Shown: positions 8,941-17,649, counted from the stretch's first letter. The stretch is DNA of 64,000 nucleotides from Capsulimonas corticalis (GCF_003574315.2 NZ_AP025739.1:6510001-6574000), one strand, 5' to 3'. Translations and numbers: made by a program. The notes: generated by a model not told the origin, from the letters alone.

Positions 8941-9432
8941 CTAAGAGGATGGGTTGGAGGAAGGACGGCTGTTTTTCAAGCTCGCCAGCGATGGCTTGAT
9001 GTCGATGACGGGCGTGCCGGGGAGGGCGTCGAGTCCGCGCACCAGGAGAATATTGTCCGTGACGGAGATGAGATCGACATCGGTGACGCAGATCGGATTG
9101 AGGCGGGCGGGGCTGCGGGTGGCGAATAGCCCGGCGTCCTTCTGATCCCAGCCGCGCACGAGGGTCGTGTGCAGCGTCTGTGGCTGATGCGCAATCCAGA
9201 TCACCGTCAGCCCCGTCTCCTCCGAAAGGTCACGCATAAAGCGCGTCATGCCCGGATGCAGCCAGATCTCCAGCAGGCCGCCGCCCGGGCCATCGACGGC
9301 GCTGACGACACCAATCGGCAGCACGGCAAACGCCGGGGGATCTCCGCACAGGCACATCAAACAAACGGGGACGTTATCAACAATCCGAAACGCCCCCTCT
9401 TCCAATTCCCGATCGCATTCACGGCATTTCAT
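8941..9432 (-). CDS. TsaA/TrmO-like domain protein with N-terminal zinc-ribbon-like motif
   Basis: 163 residues. Residues 1-30 hold two Cys pairs (MKCRECD and CLMCLC), which look like a small metal-binding knuckle. The rest matches the TsaA-like/TrmO fold: FMRDLSEETGLTV, GLFATRSPARLNPI and VRGLDALPGTPVIDIKP are the family's conserved blocks. TrmO enzymes methylate N6-threonylcarbamoyladenosine in certain tRNAs using SAM. Stand-alone TsaA proteins of uncertain role also exist, so the reaction is inferred. The N-terminal Cys motif is not part of the classic E. coli TrmO layout. It lies after the membrane-protein paralogues and may be transcribed with them. Confidence 0.75.
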   Translation of the reverse strand: MKCRECDRELEEGAFRIVDNVPVCLMCLCGDPPAFAVLPIGVVSAVDGPGGGLLEIWLHPGMTRFMRDLSEETGLTVIWIAHQPQTLHTTLVRGWDQKDAGLFATRSPARLNPICVTDVDLISVTDNILLVRGLDALPGTPVIDIKPSLASLKNSRPSSNPSS

Positions 9433-9451
9433 TGCATCGGATCCTTACGAA

Positions 9452-10030
9452 CTACGGAGCCTTGCCCGACGACGCAGACGCATTGTCCCAGGACCAGACC
9501 GCCGGACGCTCGCGGCGGGCCGCCACGGCGCATTCTGCGAGGAACGTATTAATCTGAGCCGCCAGACTCTCAATTTTACCGTAATCCCCGCTGAACTTCG
9601 AAAACGGGAAAAGGAAAATCTCCGGGCCGGAATCCGTCGTCAGATACAGGTCATTTCCGAGTCGTAGCTCCCCTCGCCAAAAACCTGCCCCGACCCGCGC
9701 CGAAAGCCCTCGCGAGAGCGGCGCAATTTTGCGCCCATCGATCAGTATTTGATCGTTCCCGGCGTCCAGCACGCAAACCCGTTCTCCAAAGTAGAGACGG
9801 TATGCGGAAATCGGCCAGACCAATAATAGCTCCAGTGCGAACAAGCCAGTAACCGTCACGTTCTCATGATGCAAGAAATAACCAGCAACACGCAGCACGG
9901 ACGTCACCGCCAGCGCGGCAAATAGCGCGGCTTCGACTGGGGAGATATTCCGTCCAGTCCATCCATCTCTCACAGTCCGAATCGTCAGCGTGTCTTTGGT
10001 GCGTTCAACATTAAATTTGCGCAATAACAT
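9452..10030 (-). CDS. Small membrane protein, paralogue 1 of 3
   Basis: 192 residues, function unknown. A short N-terminal beta-rich segment (KFNVERTKDTLTIRT) is followed by two predicted membrane helices (about residues 30-55 and 62-82). A soluble domain then follows, with the family motif VLDAGNDQILIDGRK. Related in layout to the products at 10072-10617 and 12410-12934, which share a T-x-D-x-LT/I-x-T N-terminal pattern and the VLD...ND...I segment after the helices. It resembles membrane-anchored PH-like proteins in layout, but I cannot assign it. Spacing of 41 nt to the next upstream gene suggests one transcript. Confidence 0.7.
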   Translation of the reverse strand: MLLRKFNVERTKDTLTIRTVRDGWTGRNISPVEAALFAALAVTSVLRVAGYFLHHENVTVTGLFALELLLVWPISAYRLYFGERVCVLDAGNDQILIDGRKIAPLSRGLSARVGAGFWRGELRLGNDLYLTTDSGPEIFLFPFSKFSGDYGKIESLAAQINTFLAECAVAARRERPAVWSWDNASASSGKAP

Positions 10031-10071
10031 CCGTAGTCGTCCTTTCGGAAGAACTCTCCCGATCTCGTCCT

Positions 10072-10617
10072 CTACCGCGATGCTCCCACCATCGAAGCGG
10101 CGGGCGACGCGGCAGCCTTGTGTGAAACTAGAAATTCCTCAATCTGAGACGCCAGCGCGCGGATCGTGTCATTGGGGCGTCCGAAGGTCAGCACGGTGTA
10201 AAGTTTGAGAGCAGGCGCGTTCTTTCTCGTCAGGTACAGTGTATTTCCAGTGGGAAACTCTTCGTCCCAAAGGATTTTGCCGATTCGCACACCAGTGACA
10301 CTCGATAGCGACGTGCTCCATGATCCAATCCATACGGTATCGTTGATGGTATCTAGCACGCAGGTTTTGGCTCCGAAGTAATTTTCATAGCTATAAAAAA
10401 GTAGGCAAAATGCGGAAGGCGCGCAAACGAATTCGCGAAGCGTCGGATGCGACTGTCGCAGCGCTAATTCCAAAAAATACATGGAGCAGAAGACGATCTG
10501 GGCGATGTTCGCGATCATCCAAGGAATCTGCATCCTTCGAGCGGTCAGCCCCGACTTCACCGTACTGATCGTCATGACACCGTCCTTGCACTCGATTTCA
10601 AATTTACGTGTGACCAT
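10072..10617 (-). CDS. Small membrane protein, paralogue 2 of 3
   Basis: 181 residues, function unknown. Same layout as its neighbour at 9452-10030: N-terminal KFEIECKDGVMTIST, two hydrophobic helices (about 30-55 and 65-85), then YENYFGAKTCVLDTINDTVWI, which parallels YRLYFGERVCVLDAGNDQILI next door. The soluble tail ends in a predicted helix (ALASQIEEFLVS). The duplication is old, since identity is limited to motif positions. Confidence 0.7.
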   Translation of the reverse strand: MVTRKFEIECKDGVMTISTVKSGLTARRMQIPWMIANIAQIVFCSMYFLELALRQSHPTLREFVCAPSAFCLLFYSYENYFGAKTCVLDTINDTVWIGSWSTSLSSVTGVRIGKILWDEEFPTGNTLYLTRKNAPALKLYTVLTFGRPNDTIRALASQIEEFLVSHKAAASPAASMVGASR

Positions 10618-10844
10618 GATTTGCGTGTCCTCAACTCGCCCGCGCCTGGGTTATGGTCGGCGGCTGACGGTTGGAATTATTTTACCCCGCCGCCTGCCGG
10701 AACCGTGGAGGCAATTCGTTCGCCTCTCACGACATTGGCCGGGCTATAAATGATGAGACTGGCAGGGAAGGGAAAAGTTGCGCGGCGATGCGACAACCGT
10801 ACATGAACAAAGAAGAAGCCGGCAAAGGAAGTGATTCGCGTCAC

Positions 10845-11900
10845 TCATCGTACAGCCGTTACCCAGAGAGCGTCGTTTTTCACGTAGCTGAGCTTTTTGC
10901 CGTTCGGGGACCAGTCCATTTTGGGATACTGCGCGTCCGCGCGCAGTTCGACGACGCCCAGTCCCCGCAGATCGCGGCCGTCCAGCGCGCTGACCCAGAG
11001 AGCGGCGCGCGCAAGACGCAGTCCGTGTTGAGATAGCGACGGCGCATTGAGAACCCAGGCGATGCGGTCGCCGCGCGGAGACACCGCGATTGCGCCGACG
11101 TTCGCCGGCAGCGTGACGGTCCAGTGACGCAGCGGCGCGGCGTGCTTCAAACTCCACACGCTGATCTCCTGCACACGGCTTCGCCGGACACGCACGAGTG
11201 TGTTGGGTAGCCGGTAGGCCATGGTTTCACGCTGATACCGCGCGTTGCCCGCCGCCCCCAGCGTGACCTCCGGTTTCCAGGCGACGATCTTTTCTGGCGT
11301 GACCACCCGCAAGATGTCCAGCCTCGCCATGGCGCGCGGCAGCGCGAACTCCGGCCAACGCCGGCGCGGCGTGAGCGCATCGTGCAGGATTGCGCGCCGG
11401 CCGGCGTCACGCGGCTGCTTGGGTGTGTAAATCTGCAGCCATCGATGGCCGCCCGCGCACCAAAACGCCCATGAACCCTCGAACGCCGGACTGGACATCG
11501 CGACGCGTCCATCCACATTCACTGGCCGAAATTCCTCCCCATCCCCTTCGTCGGACATCACCCATCCGCCTCGGGGAGACGCGCTGAAAAATTCGACATC
11601 CATGGCTTGATCGGGGCGTGTAAACTTCTCCAGGCTGCGCACCGGCAGGTCCGTGCGAGTCGTAAGGTCATAGCAGCGCGGGACGCCCTGCGCATCGCTA
11701 TGCAAAAGCTGATGATTGGAGAGCCACGGGTTCGTGACGCTACAGACATTCAAAATATGACGAACCGGAAAGCGCCTCGTTCCAGGCATCGGTTGATCCC
11801 CACGCGATCTCAGCTTCGCAATCGCCGGCGTCGCCCCCATCGCCATGGCGCACCCTGCCGCGACAATTACCGCTTGGACCCGACTTCGCAATTCTGACAT
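10845..11900 (-). CDS. Secreted beta-propeller-like protein, paralogue 1 of 2
   Basis: 351 residues. A Sec signal peptide (AVIVAAGCAMAMGATPAIA) starts the protein. The body has repeated strand patterns with SPRGGWVMSDEGD, VSPRGDRIAWVL and DWSPNGKKLSYV, typical of TolB/WD-like propellers that report values along blades. No catalytic motif is seen. GAGGAGAAGG precedes the ATG at 11900. It is clearly paralogous to the product of 14295-15335 (shared HELLH/HQLLH, CYD, ASPxGGWV and ALWVTA ends). Role unknown; the two are separated by the helical-repeat gene and the other small genes of this block. Confidence 0.7.
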   Translation of the reverse strand: MSELRSRVQAVIVAAGCAMAMGATPAIAKLRSRGDQPMPGTRRFPVRHILNVCSVTNPWLSNHQLLHSDAQGVPRCYDLTTRTDLPVRSLEKFTRPDQAMDVEFFSASPRGGWVMSDEGDGEEFRPVNVDGRVAMSSPAFEGSWAFWCAGGHRWLQIYTPKQPRDAGRRAILHDALTPRRRWPEFALPRAMARLDILRVVTPEKIVAWKPEVTLGAAGNARYQRETMAYRLPNTLVRVRRSRVQEISVWSLKHAAPLRHWTVTLPANVGAIAVSPRGDRIAWVLNAPSLSQHGLRLARAALWVSALDGRDLRGLGVVELRADAQYPKMDWSPNGKKLSYVKNDALWVTAVR

Positions 11901-11927
11901 CCTTCTCCTCGATCAAACGCGTGGCTC

Positions 11928-12389
11928 CTAATGGCGATACGCGAACAGTGTCAGGCCATCGTCGTCGATGATATATTGTGTTTGCGCCGTCGCATCTAGC
12001 AGACGAGCCAGCGCGTCGATATCCTGTGCGCCGCTGACCGTCTGCTGCGGGCGCTTTGGATCCGGCAGTTCGCTCCACGTTCTAGGAAACGATATCCATT
12101 CGATCCACTTGTATTCGATCGGCGGGAAGCTCCCGCAGTCGGCAAGATGGGTAAGCTCCAATTCGTGCGCGCCGGGCGGCGGCCACGGAAACAAACGATC
12201 GGAATCGATAAACTTCCACGTCGCGCGCTGGAGATGGAGACGCGACTGAGCAATCGCGGTCAGCACTTTAAACCACTTGGCGCTGCTCATATACGACGCC
12301 CCAAATTGAGCGGCAAGGCGTGCGTAATCTTCGTCCGTATGACGGTCACGATAAAGATAGTGCTGTGGTCTTAATTCTGAATCGCTCAT
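11928..12389 (-). CDS. Hypothetical protein, possibly DUF6678-like
   Basis: 153 residues from the ATG at 12389; an in-frame ATG at 12413 overlaps the previous gene's stop. No signal peptide or membrane helix. The SSAKWFKVLTAI segment followed by a Trp/Pro-rich stretch (DRLFPWPPPGAHE, YKWIEWISFP) recalls DUF6678-type proteins, small soluble proteins often placed in accessory or immunity-like gene blocks. The match is by eye and weak. It follows the third membrane paralogue by about 20 nt and precedes the secreted propeller gene by 27 nt, so the genes are probably co-transcribed. Confidence 0.6.
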   Translation of the reverse strand: MSDSELRPQHYLYRDRHTDEDYARLAAQFGASYMSSAKWFKVLTAIAQSRLHLQRATWKFIDSDRLFPWPPPGAHELELTHLADCGSFPPIEYKWIEWISFPRTWSELPDPKRPQQTVSGAQDIDALARLLDATAQTQYIIDDDGLTLFAYRH

Positions 12390-12409
12390 GAATAGCCTCG
12401 CCGACTCGA

Positions 12410-12934
12410 TCAATCTCGGCGCCGGTGCGCGCCGTCGCGCGGCAGCATTTCCGCAATCGCGGCGGAGAGAATTTGCAGTTCTTCCGCCTCACGTCGAAAG
12501 CCCCGCGCCCATCGGATTTGGATTTTGCGGCGTGGAACATGCAGGACGAGCAACTGCCGGATAAAGAATACGGGCGTCCAAGGCAACGGCGAGCGCTCAA
12601 TCTCGGCGCGCACGTCGTTCAATCCGCAGATCTTGCGGCCGTCGATGAATAACGCATCGTTTTTGCGATCCAGGACGATCAGCCATCGCGCGACCATCAC
12701 TTGATAGAAGACATACAGTAAAAAGCCCATGACTGCCGCCATCATGACGGCGGAAGCCGCGCCGTCCAGAGTGTGCGGAAAGGGCTGGATCTTATTCCCT
12801 TTCGGATCCCGATGATACAGCCATACAGACCAGGCAATGAGCAGAGGAACGCTCACGCATCGGCTCAGGATCGACTCGCGCGTTCGGCGGAGTGTGAGAC
12901 GGTCATCGGTCTTCGTAATTTGAAATTCAGACAC
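12410..12934 (-). CDS. Small membrane protein, paralogue 3 of 3
   Basis: 174 residues from a GTG start at 12934. N-terminal FQITKTDDRLTLRRT matches the T-x-D-x-LT pattern of the paralogues at 9452 and 10072. Two membrane helices follow (about 28-42 and 60-82), then VLDRKNDALFIDGRKICGL, closely like VLDAGNDQILIDGRKIAPL in paralogue 1. The C-terminus is Arg-rich. Function unknown. It heads the leftward gene run and starts 54 nt from the divergent gene at 12989. Confidence 0.7.
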   Translation of the reverse strand: MSEFQITKTDDRLTLRRTRESILSRCVSVPLLIAWSVWLYHRDPKGNKIQPFPHTLDGAASAVMMAAVMGFLLYVFYQVMVARWLIVLDRKNDALFIDGRKICGLNDVRAEIERSPLPWTPVFFIRQLLVLHVPRRKIQIRWARGFRREAEELQILSAAIAEMLPRDGAHRRRD

Positions 12935-12988
12935 GCCGCCTCATCTCTGTTCGTTTATCGCTTCGGCCATCGCCGGCGATAGAGCATT

Positions 12989-14311
12989 ATGACCGATTTT
13001 GTTTCGCAAGACTTCCCGCCGCCCGCAAGCGCGGCGAACTTTGAACTCGCACTGCGCCAAGGACTGGGCCGCGCCGTACTCTGGCTGCGATCGAGCGCCA
13101 TTGCGCCGGATCGCGACTTGATCTTCCAAGCGTGCCGCGAGAACTGGGCTTATGATAAACAAAGCGAAGACAACCGCGCGCTATATATGGCCGACGTGGT
13201 TCGAGCTACGGGCGAGCCGGAGTTTTATGTTCCCCGCATTCTTGAAACGCTTGTCGCCAGGGACGCCGGGAACAGCTTCGCGCAATTATTTCAGCTTGCG
13301 GGGATACTCGCCTCTGAGCACAATGATGCGAGGGAAAAGTTGTACGAGATTTTCGCGGAGGCGCCCAGAGAAAATCCTCGATACATGGCGCAGGTCCTGG
13401 TGGATATTGATGGACTGGAAGGTTATTTGTTCGCCGTGCGAGGCTGGATTCGCGAACCCTACGCGGACGCGGATTGCCTCGACGCTGTGCATTTGCTCGA
13501 CGATCTTGAAACGCAATTCGGCGCGGAGACCATGGCGGCGTTCCTCGCCGACGCTTCGTCCCTCGATCCGGCAATCACGGCGTATCACGACGCCGTGCGT
13601 GAGAGACGCAAGAGATGGAAGTCTGACCTTCTGTCTCGCCCAAAGCGCACCGAGCCGACCTACGAAGAACTGAACGCGATGCTGGACCATCCCAAGTTCA
13701 AATCGCGCGGCATATGGGCGAGCCGTGGGCGGCGAATGGACGATGCCGCCGCAGACCGCTTCGCCGCCGACCTGCTGACCGAGAAGAATCCAGATCGCCT
13801 CTGCCGTCTTCTCTATCTCTTTGGAGAATATGAGTTTCCCAGCGATCCTGCTCCCCTTTTCGCCCTATCACGCAGCGATAATGAAACAGTAGCGAACGCG
13901 GCCGCGTTCGCCCTGTCGGCCCTGACGGATCCCGGCGTTCGCGCTCTCGGCCTTTCGATCATGCGTGGCGAACGCGCTCCGTGGGACGGCGTTCGTCTCT
14001 TGATTTACAACTTCCAGCACGGCGATTGCGCCGCCATACTGCATCTGCTCTCACAACTCACCGCCGCCGATGAGATTCACTCGCTGGGCTTTCAAATTTA
14101 CGATATTTTTGATGAGAATCCCGTCGCCGAATTTTCCGATGCGCTCATGCGGCTTTATGAGCGCGGCATGTGCTCAATGTGCCGCAGCGGCGTGATCAGC
14201 CGACTTGCGACGCTGGGAGCACTTTCCGAAACCATTCTCACGGAAGGTATCTACGATGCGTCGGAGGAGACACGCCGGATCATCGCGTCCGCCGTCACGT
14301 CGCCGCCGTGA
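12989..14311 (+). CDS. Helical-repeat (HEAT-like) hypothetical protein
   Basis: 440 residues, no signal peptide or membrane segment. The sequence is almost all amphipathic helix. The second half shows HEAT-like pairs (FALSRSDNETVANAAAFALSAL, LLSQLTAADEIHSLGFQIY, SGVISRLATLGALSETIL). A basic linker (RERRKRWKSDLLSRPKR, about residue 205) separates an N-terminal helical block from the repeat block. Such proteins act as scaffolds or binding modules, but no partner can be named. Its last 17 nt overlap the convergent gene at 14295. Confidence 0.65.
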   Translation: MTDFVSQDFPPPASAANFELALRQGLGRAVLWLRSSAIAPDRDLIFQACRENWAYDKQSEDNRALYMADVVRATGEPEFYVPRILETLVARDAGNSFAQLFQLAGILASEHNDAREKLYEIFAEAPRENPRYMAQVLVDIDGLEGYLFAVRGWIREPYADADCLDAVHLLDDLETQFGAETMAAFLADASSLDPAITAYHDAVRERRKRWKSDLLSRPKRTEPTYEELNAMLDHPKFKSRGIWASRGRRMDDAAADRFAADLLTEKNPDRLCRLLYLFGEYEFPSDPAPLFALSRSDNETVANAAAFALSALTDPGVRALGLSIMRGERAPWDGVRLLIYNFQHGDCAAILHLLSQLTAADEIHSLGFQIYDIFDENPVAEFSDALMRLYERGMCSMCRSGVISRLATLGALSETILTEGIYDASEETRRIIASAVTSPP

Positions 14312-15335
14312 CCCAGAGGGCTCCGCCCTGAGTGAAGCTGAGCATCCGGGCGTCGGGGGACCAGTTCACTTCGGGATATGGGCTGTTTTGGGGAAAGTCG
14401 ATCACGCCGATCTCGCGCAGACCGCGACCGTCGAGGCCGCTGGTCCACAGAGTGATCTCAGCGCTGGCCGGACCGGAGTCACGTTTGACATCCGGCGCGT
14501 CGAGCAGCCAGGCCACACGCTCGCCATGCGGCGAAACCACCGCCTGCGCCACTCTTCCAGGCAGCGTGATTGTCCAGCAATGCAGCGGCTCCGCCTGGCG
14601 TACGCTCCAAACCGTGATTTCCTGGATGTCACGGCGCTGCTTCTGCATCTCCCGCCGGATCTGCGCGATATCGGCGCGCTTCGCGATCGGGGCATGGCCG
14701 ATGAGATCCCGCGTCCTGGCGACGATCTGAGTGTCCGAGACCACCCGCAAAATCTCCCGCGATGAGATCGACGGCGCCAATCTTCGCGGCGCCTCGCAGT
14801 CTCCAGGACTTTGTACGTTGCCCACACGCGCTGTCCAGTCCGCGCCGGCGCGTGATGGGGACACGATCCGCATCCACCGTCGTCCATCCGCGCACCAATA
14901 CGATGCGGCGTCACCATCCCCCGAGCAGGACTTATGGCCCGCGCCGCTCATCGTCGCCGTGTGAAATTCACTCCCCCGCACATCACTCCCCCACGCGACC
15001 CAACCGCCGCCGGGCGACGCCTTGATCGCGCATTCATCCCCCGGCGCGCTGGCGATTCGCCGCGTCAATCCAGGAAGCGGTTTGTCCATTCGGGTATCGA
15101 CATCGTAACAGCGCAGAGTCCCCAGCCCATCGATGTGGAGCAGTTCGTGATCGGATATCCACGGCTCGGACACAGATCTCCCATGGCTTCCCGGAAACAT
15201 CACAAAAGCGCGCGTCGCGGGGATCGGCGGCAGAGGCGCGCGCGGATGCGTCGACAATCCGACCAGATATGGCGCGCTGGCGAGCGCAAGAACGCATCCC
15301 GCCACCACCGCGATCGACGCCGCCGCTCGTCTCAT
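14295..15335 (-). CDS. Secreted beta-propeller-like protein, paralogue 2 of 2
   Basis: 346 residues with an N-terminal hydrophobic export segment (AAASIAVVAGCVLALASAPYLV). It has the same strand-repeat body as 10845-11900: DHELLHIDGLGTLRCYDVDT, ASPGGGWVAWG, VSPHGERVAWLLDAP and WSPDARMLSFTQGGALWV. Its ATG overlaps the TGA of the small membrane gene 15332-15565 (ATGA), so the two are translationally coupled. Function unknown; a cell-surface or periplasmic reporter-type propeller is the best structural guess. Confidence 0.7.
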   Translation of the reverse strand: MRRAAASIAVVAGCVLALASAPYLVGLSTHPRAPLPPIPATRAFVMFPGSHGRSVSEPWISDHELLHIDGLGTLRCYDVDTRMDKPLPGLTRRIASAPGDECAIKASPGGGWVAWGSDVRGSEFHTATMSGAGHKSCSGDGDAASYWCADGRRWMRIVSPSRAGADWTARVGNVQSPGDCEAPRRLAPSISSREILRVVSDTQIVARTRDLIGHAPIAKRADIAQIRREMQKQRRDIQEITVWSVRQAEPLHCWTITLPGRVAQAVVSPHGERVAWLLDAPDVKRDSGPASAEITLWTSGLDGRGLREIGVIDFPQNSPYPEVNWSPDARMLSFTQGGALWVTAAT

Positions 15336-15565
15336 GATTTATCCCCAAAACCGCCCACAATCTTCGCAGCAGCGCTGACCATCTCCACGAGACAAACGAT
15401 CGCAACGCCGGCCAACAGCGACATCTCAAACCCATGCAGCGATGGACCGTGATTCCACCGATGATTGCGCAGCCCAACCGCATCCGCCGCCATCAGCCCG
15501 GCAGCGCAGGCGACGACCTTCCCGCCCCACTTCGCCAGATCCGCAATCATAGATTTTGATTTCAT
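15332..15565 (-). CDS. Small two-helix membrane protein
   Basis: 77 residues from the ATG at 15565. Helices are predicted at about residues 14-28 (GKVVACAAGLMAADAV) and 46-68 (MSLLAGVAIVCLVEMVSAAA). The stop overlaps the start of the secreted propeller gene by 4 nt, a firm sign of an operon. The pair may form a membrane-plus-exported unit. No family recognised. Confidence 0.6.
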   Translation of the reverse strand: MKSKSMIADLAKWGGKVVACAAGLMAADAVGLRNHRWNHGPSLHGFEMSLLAGVAIVCLVEMVSAAAKIVGGFGDKS

Positions 15566-15674
15566 CGTATTCTTACGGGGTTTGACAGCAATAGGAACGA
15601 AAAGTTGCAGAGAACACATCGCCTGTCCAAACAGCAGGGATTCCTATCCCACACACCCCATAACGAGGCGACGC

Positions 15675-15821
15675 TTAGCCAAGAGGAACTTGCACCGCTC
15701 GCAGAGAGGCTTGAGACATTAGTGGAAGAGATTCACTCAGAACAGACTCACAGAAGACCGGGGATCCGAGCCGTTCGCTTAGAGGCGCGCCGTATTCCTC
15801 CTCAAAACGATCGATTGACAT
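15675..15821 (-). CDS. Possible 48-residue ORF after the FMN reductase gene
   Basis: The reading frame starts with ATG at 15821 behind a very good ribosome site (TAGGAGAAAAG) that overlaps the stop codon of the reductase gene 9 nt upstream. The peptide begins MSIDRFEEEYGAPLSERLG. Its second half is Ser/Leu-rich and featureless, so it may be a degraded or frameshifted gene rather than a functional one. Confidence 0.35.
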   Translation of the reverse strand: MSIDRFEEEYGAPLSERLGSPVFCESVLSESLPLMSQASLRAVQVPLG

Positions 15822-15829
15822 CTTTTCTC

Positions 15830-16339
15830 CTACCCGATCAGCGCCGCGAGCGCCGCGCGTAATGTGTCCGCGATTTCGGGGCTGGCGACCATTCCCGACA
15901 CATCCAGATTCTTGGGCAAAATCCGCACGGCGACGCACGCCTGCTCGACAATATGGGCGTCCATTGTCTTGATCGTTTCTTTTAACTGACCGTGGGCAAA
16001 CGTCGCCCACGGGGCGGCGTTGAGCAGGGCGACGGGCTTTTGGGTGAATACGCCGGTGCTGACCGTCCAATCCAGGGCATTCTTCATCACGCCGGATACG
16101 CCGTGCGCGTACTCGGGGCTGCAAATCAAGACGGCGTCGGCGTCGCGCAGCGCGTCACGAAAGTGCTGAACGGAAGCAGGCGCATGGTCGTCCAGATCGG
16201 GATTGAACGGCGGAATTTCGCCGAGGCGCTCGTAGAGAGAAATCGTTACGCCCTCGGGCGCGAGCGCGGCGGCCGCATGCAGTAGCGTCGTGTTGGAAGA
16301 GCCCTGACGCAGGCTTCCGGAGATGGCGAGGATGTTCAT
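15830..16339 (-). CDS. NADPH-dependent FMN reductase
   Basis: 169 residues, flavodoxin-like fold. GSLRQGSSNTTLL is the phosphate-binding loop that holds FMN, and SPEYAHGVSGVMKNALDW is the second FMN-contact block shared by SsuE/ArsH/YieF-type reductases. The start at 16339 is preferred over an in-frame upstream start because MNILAISGS begins the first strand directly. It is divergent from the flavin monooxygenase gene at 16423. Such a pair commonly forms a two-component system in which the reductase supplies FMNH2 to the monooxygenase; that link is inferred. Confidence 0.88.
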   Translation of the reverse strand: MNILAISGSLRQGSSNTTLLHAAAALAPEGVTISLYERLGEIPPFNPDLDDHAPASVQHFRDALRDADAVLICSPEYAHGVSGVMKNALDWTVSTGVFTQKPVALLNAAPWATFAHGQLKETIKTMDAHIVEQACVAVRILPKNLDVSGMVASPEIADTLRAALAALIG

Positions 16340-16414
16340 GAGAAGTTCAACAGTCAGACAACTTTGAGAGGTTCCCCGTCCCAGGCTGAGGATTTTTGCG
16401 CGTCCGTGTCTAAT

Positions 16415-16428
16415 TGTCATGTATGACA
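16415..16428. promoter_or_regulatory. Palindrome overlapping the monooxygenase start
   Basis: TGTCATGTATGACA is a perfect 6+2+6 palindrome. It covers the start codon of the gene at 16423 and lies in the 83-nt space between divergent genes, a position suited to a repressor site. Confidence 0.5.
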
Positions 16429-17604
16429 CGTTTCGAATCAGATCATCCAGAATGGGGTGTTATCGCCGAGCAGCTCGCCCAGGAGTTTGCGAAAACCGCG
16501 GCCGCGCGCGACAAAGCCGGGGGAACGCCGAAGCACGAGCGAGACCGTCTGCGCGAGTCGGGACTGCTGGCGATGTCGATCCCTCAGGAATACGGCGGGC
16601 ATGGCGCGTCGTGGCCGGAGACGATGCGTGTGGTTCGAACGATCGCGCAAGCGGACAGCTCGGTCGCGCATGTGTTCGGGTTTCATCATCTCCTGCTCGC
16701 CACCGTGCGCCTCTTCGGTTCGGAATGGCAACTGGCGCCGCTGTTCGAAGAGACTGTTGTCCGGCAATGGTTCTGGGGCAACGCGCTCAATCCGCTCGAC
16801 CGCCGTACGGTCGCCAAAGCCGACGGCGATGCATGGAAACTCAACGGCGTCAAAAGCTTCAGCTCTGGCGCGGCCGATTCGGATATTCTGATCGTATCGG
16901 CGTTAAACGACGAAACCGGGAAACTGATGGTGGCGGTGACGCCGTCGGACCGCGCCGGGATCACGATCCATCACGATTGGGACAATATGGGCCAGCGCCA
17001 GACCGACAGCGGCACGGTCGAGTTTCGGGATTTGCGCGTGGACGCACGCGATCTTCTGACCACTCCTGGACCGCTGGGGAGCGTCTTTGCCTCGCTTCGC
17101 CCATGTCTCGCGCAATTGATTCTCGTCAATGTCTTTCTGGGAATTGCCGAGGGCGCGTTCGCCGAGGCGAAGCGCTACACCCAGACGCGCGGTAAAGCCT
17201 GGGCAACCTCGGGCGTCGCGACGCCATCGGACGATCCGTACATCCTGCGCCAGTACGGCGAACTCTGGCTGGCGCTGGAAGGAGCCCGGCTGCTGGCCGA
17301 TCGCGCCGCCGATATCTTCCAAGGCGCCTGGGACCTAGGAGACGGCCTGACCGCCCAGCAGCGCGGCGAAACCTCCATCGCGATCGCCGCCGCGAAAGTC
17401 TCAGCGACAAAAAACGGCCTGGACGTCGTCAATCGGATGTTCGAAGTCATGGGCGCCAGCGCCACGTCGGCGCACTGGGGGTTCGACCGCTACTGGCGAA
17501 ACCTGCGCACTCACACCCTGCACGATCCCGTCGATTACAAAATCAAAGAACTGGGCGAATGGGCGCTCCGCGATACGATCCCGACCCCGACATTTTATTC
17601 GTAA
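16423..17604 (+). CDS. Acyl-CoA-dehydrogenase-fold flavin monooxygenase (SfnB/DszC-like)
   Basis: 393 residues from the ATG at 16423 (a TTG 9 nt upstream is possible). The acyl-CoA dehydrogenase fold is clear: helical N-domain with LRESGLLAMSIPQEYGGHGA, middle beta-domain with LNGVKSFSSGAADSD, and C-terminal helical bundle ending FDRYWRNLRTHTLHDPVDYK. That last block (HDP) is typical of the DszC/SfnB branch, which uses FMNH2 and O2 on organosulfur compounds rather than acyl-CoA. True acyl-CoA dehydrogenases carry a catalytic Glu that I do not see here. The divergent FMN reductase next door supports a monooxygenase role, perhaps sulfur scavenging. Confidence 0.82.
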   Translation: MTRFESDHPEWGVIAEQLAQEFAKTAAARDKAGGTPKHERDRLRESGLLAMSIPQEYGGHGASWPETMRVVRTIAQADSSVAHVFGFHHLLLATVRLFGSEWQLAPLFEETVVRQWFWGNALNPLDRRTVAKADGDAWKLNGVKSFSSGAADSDILIVSALNDETGKLMVAVTPSDRAGITIHHDWDNMGQRQTDSGTVEFRDLRVDARDLLTTPGPLGSVFASLRPCLAQLILVNVFLGIAEGAFAEAKRYTQTRGKAWATSGVATPSDDPYILRQYGELWLALEGARLLADRAADIFQGAWDLGDGLTAQQRGETSIAIAAAKVSATKNGLDVVNRMFEVMGASATSAHWGFDRYWRNLRTHTLHDPVDYKIKELGEWALRDTIPTPTFYS

Positions 17605-17649
17605 CGCTCAAGTTTGCGATCACAGAGTGATATCTGGGAGGGTCCCTAT

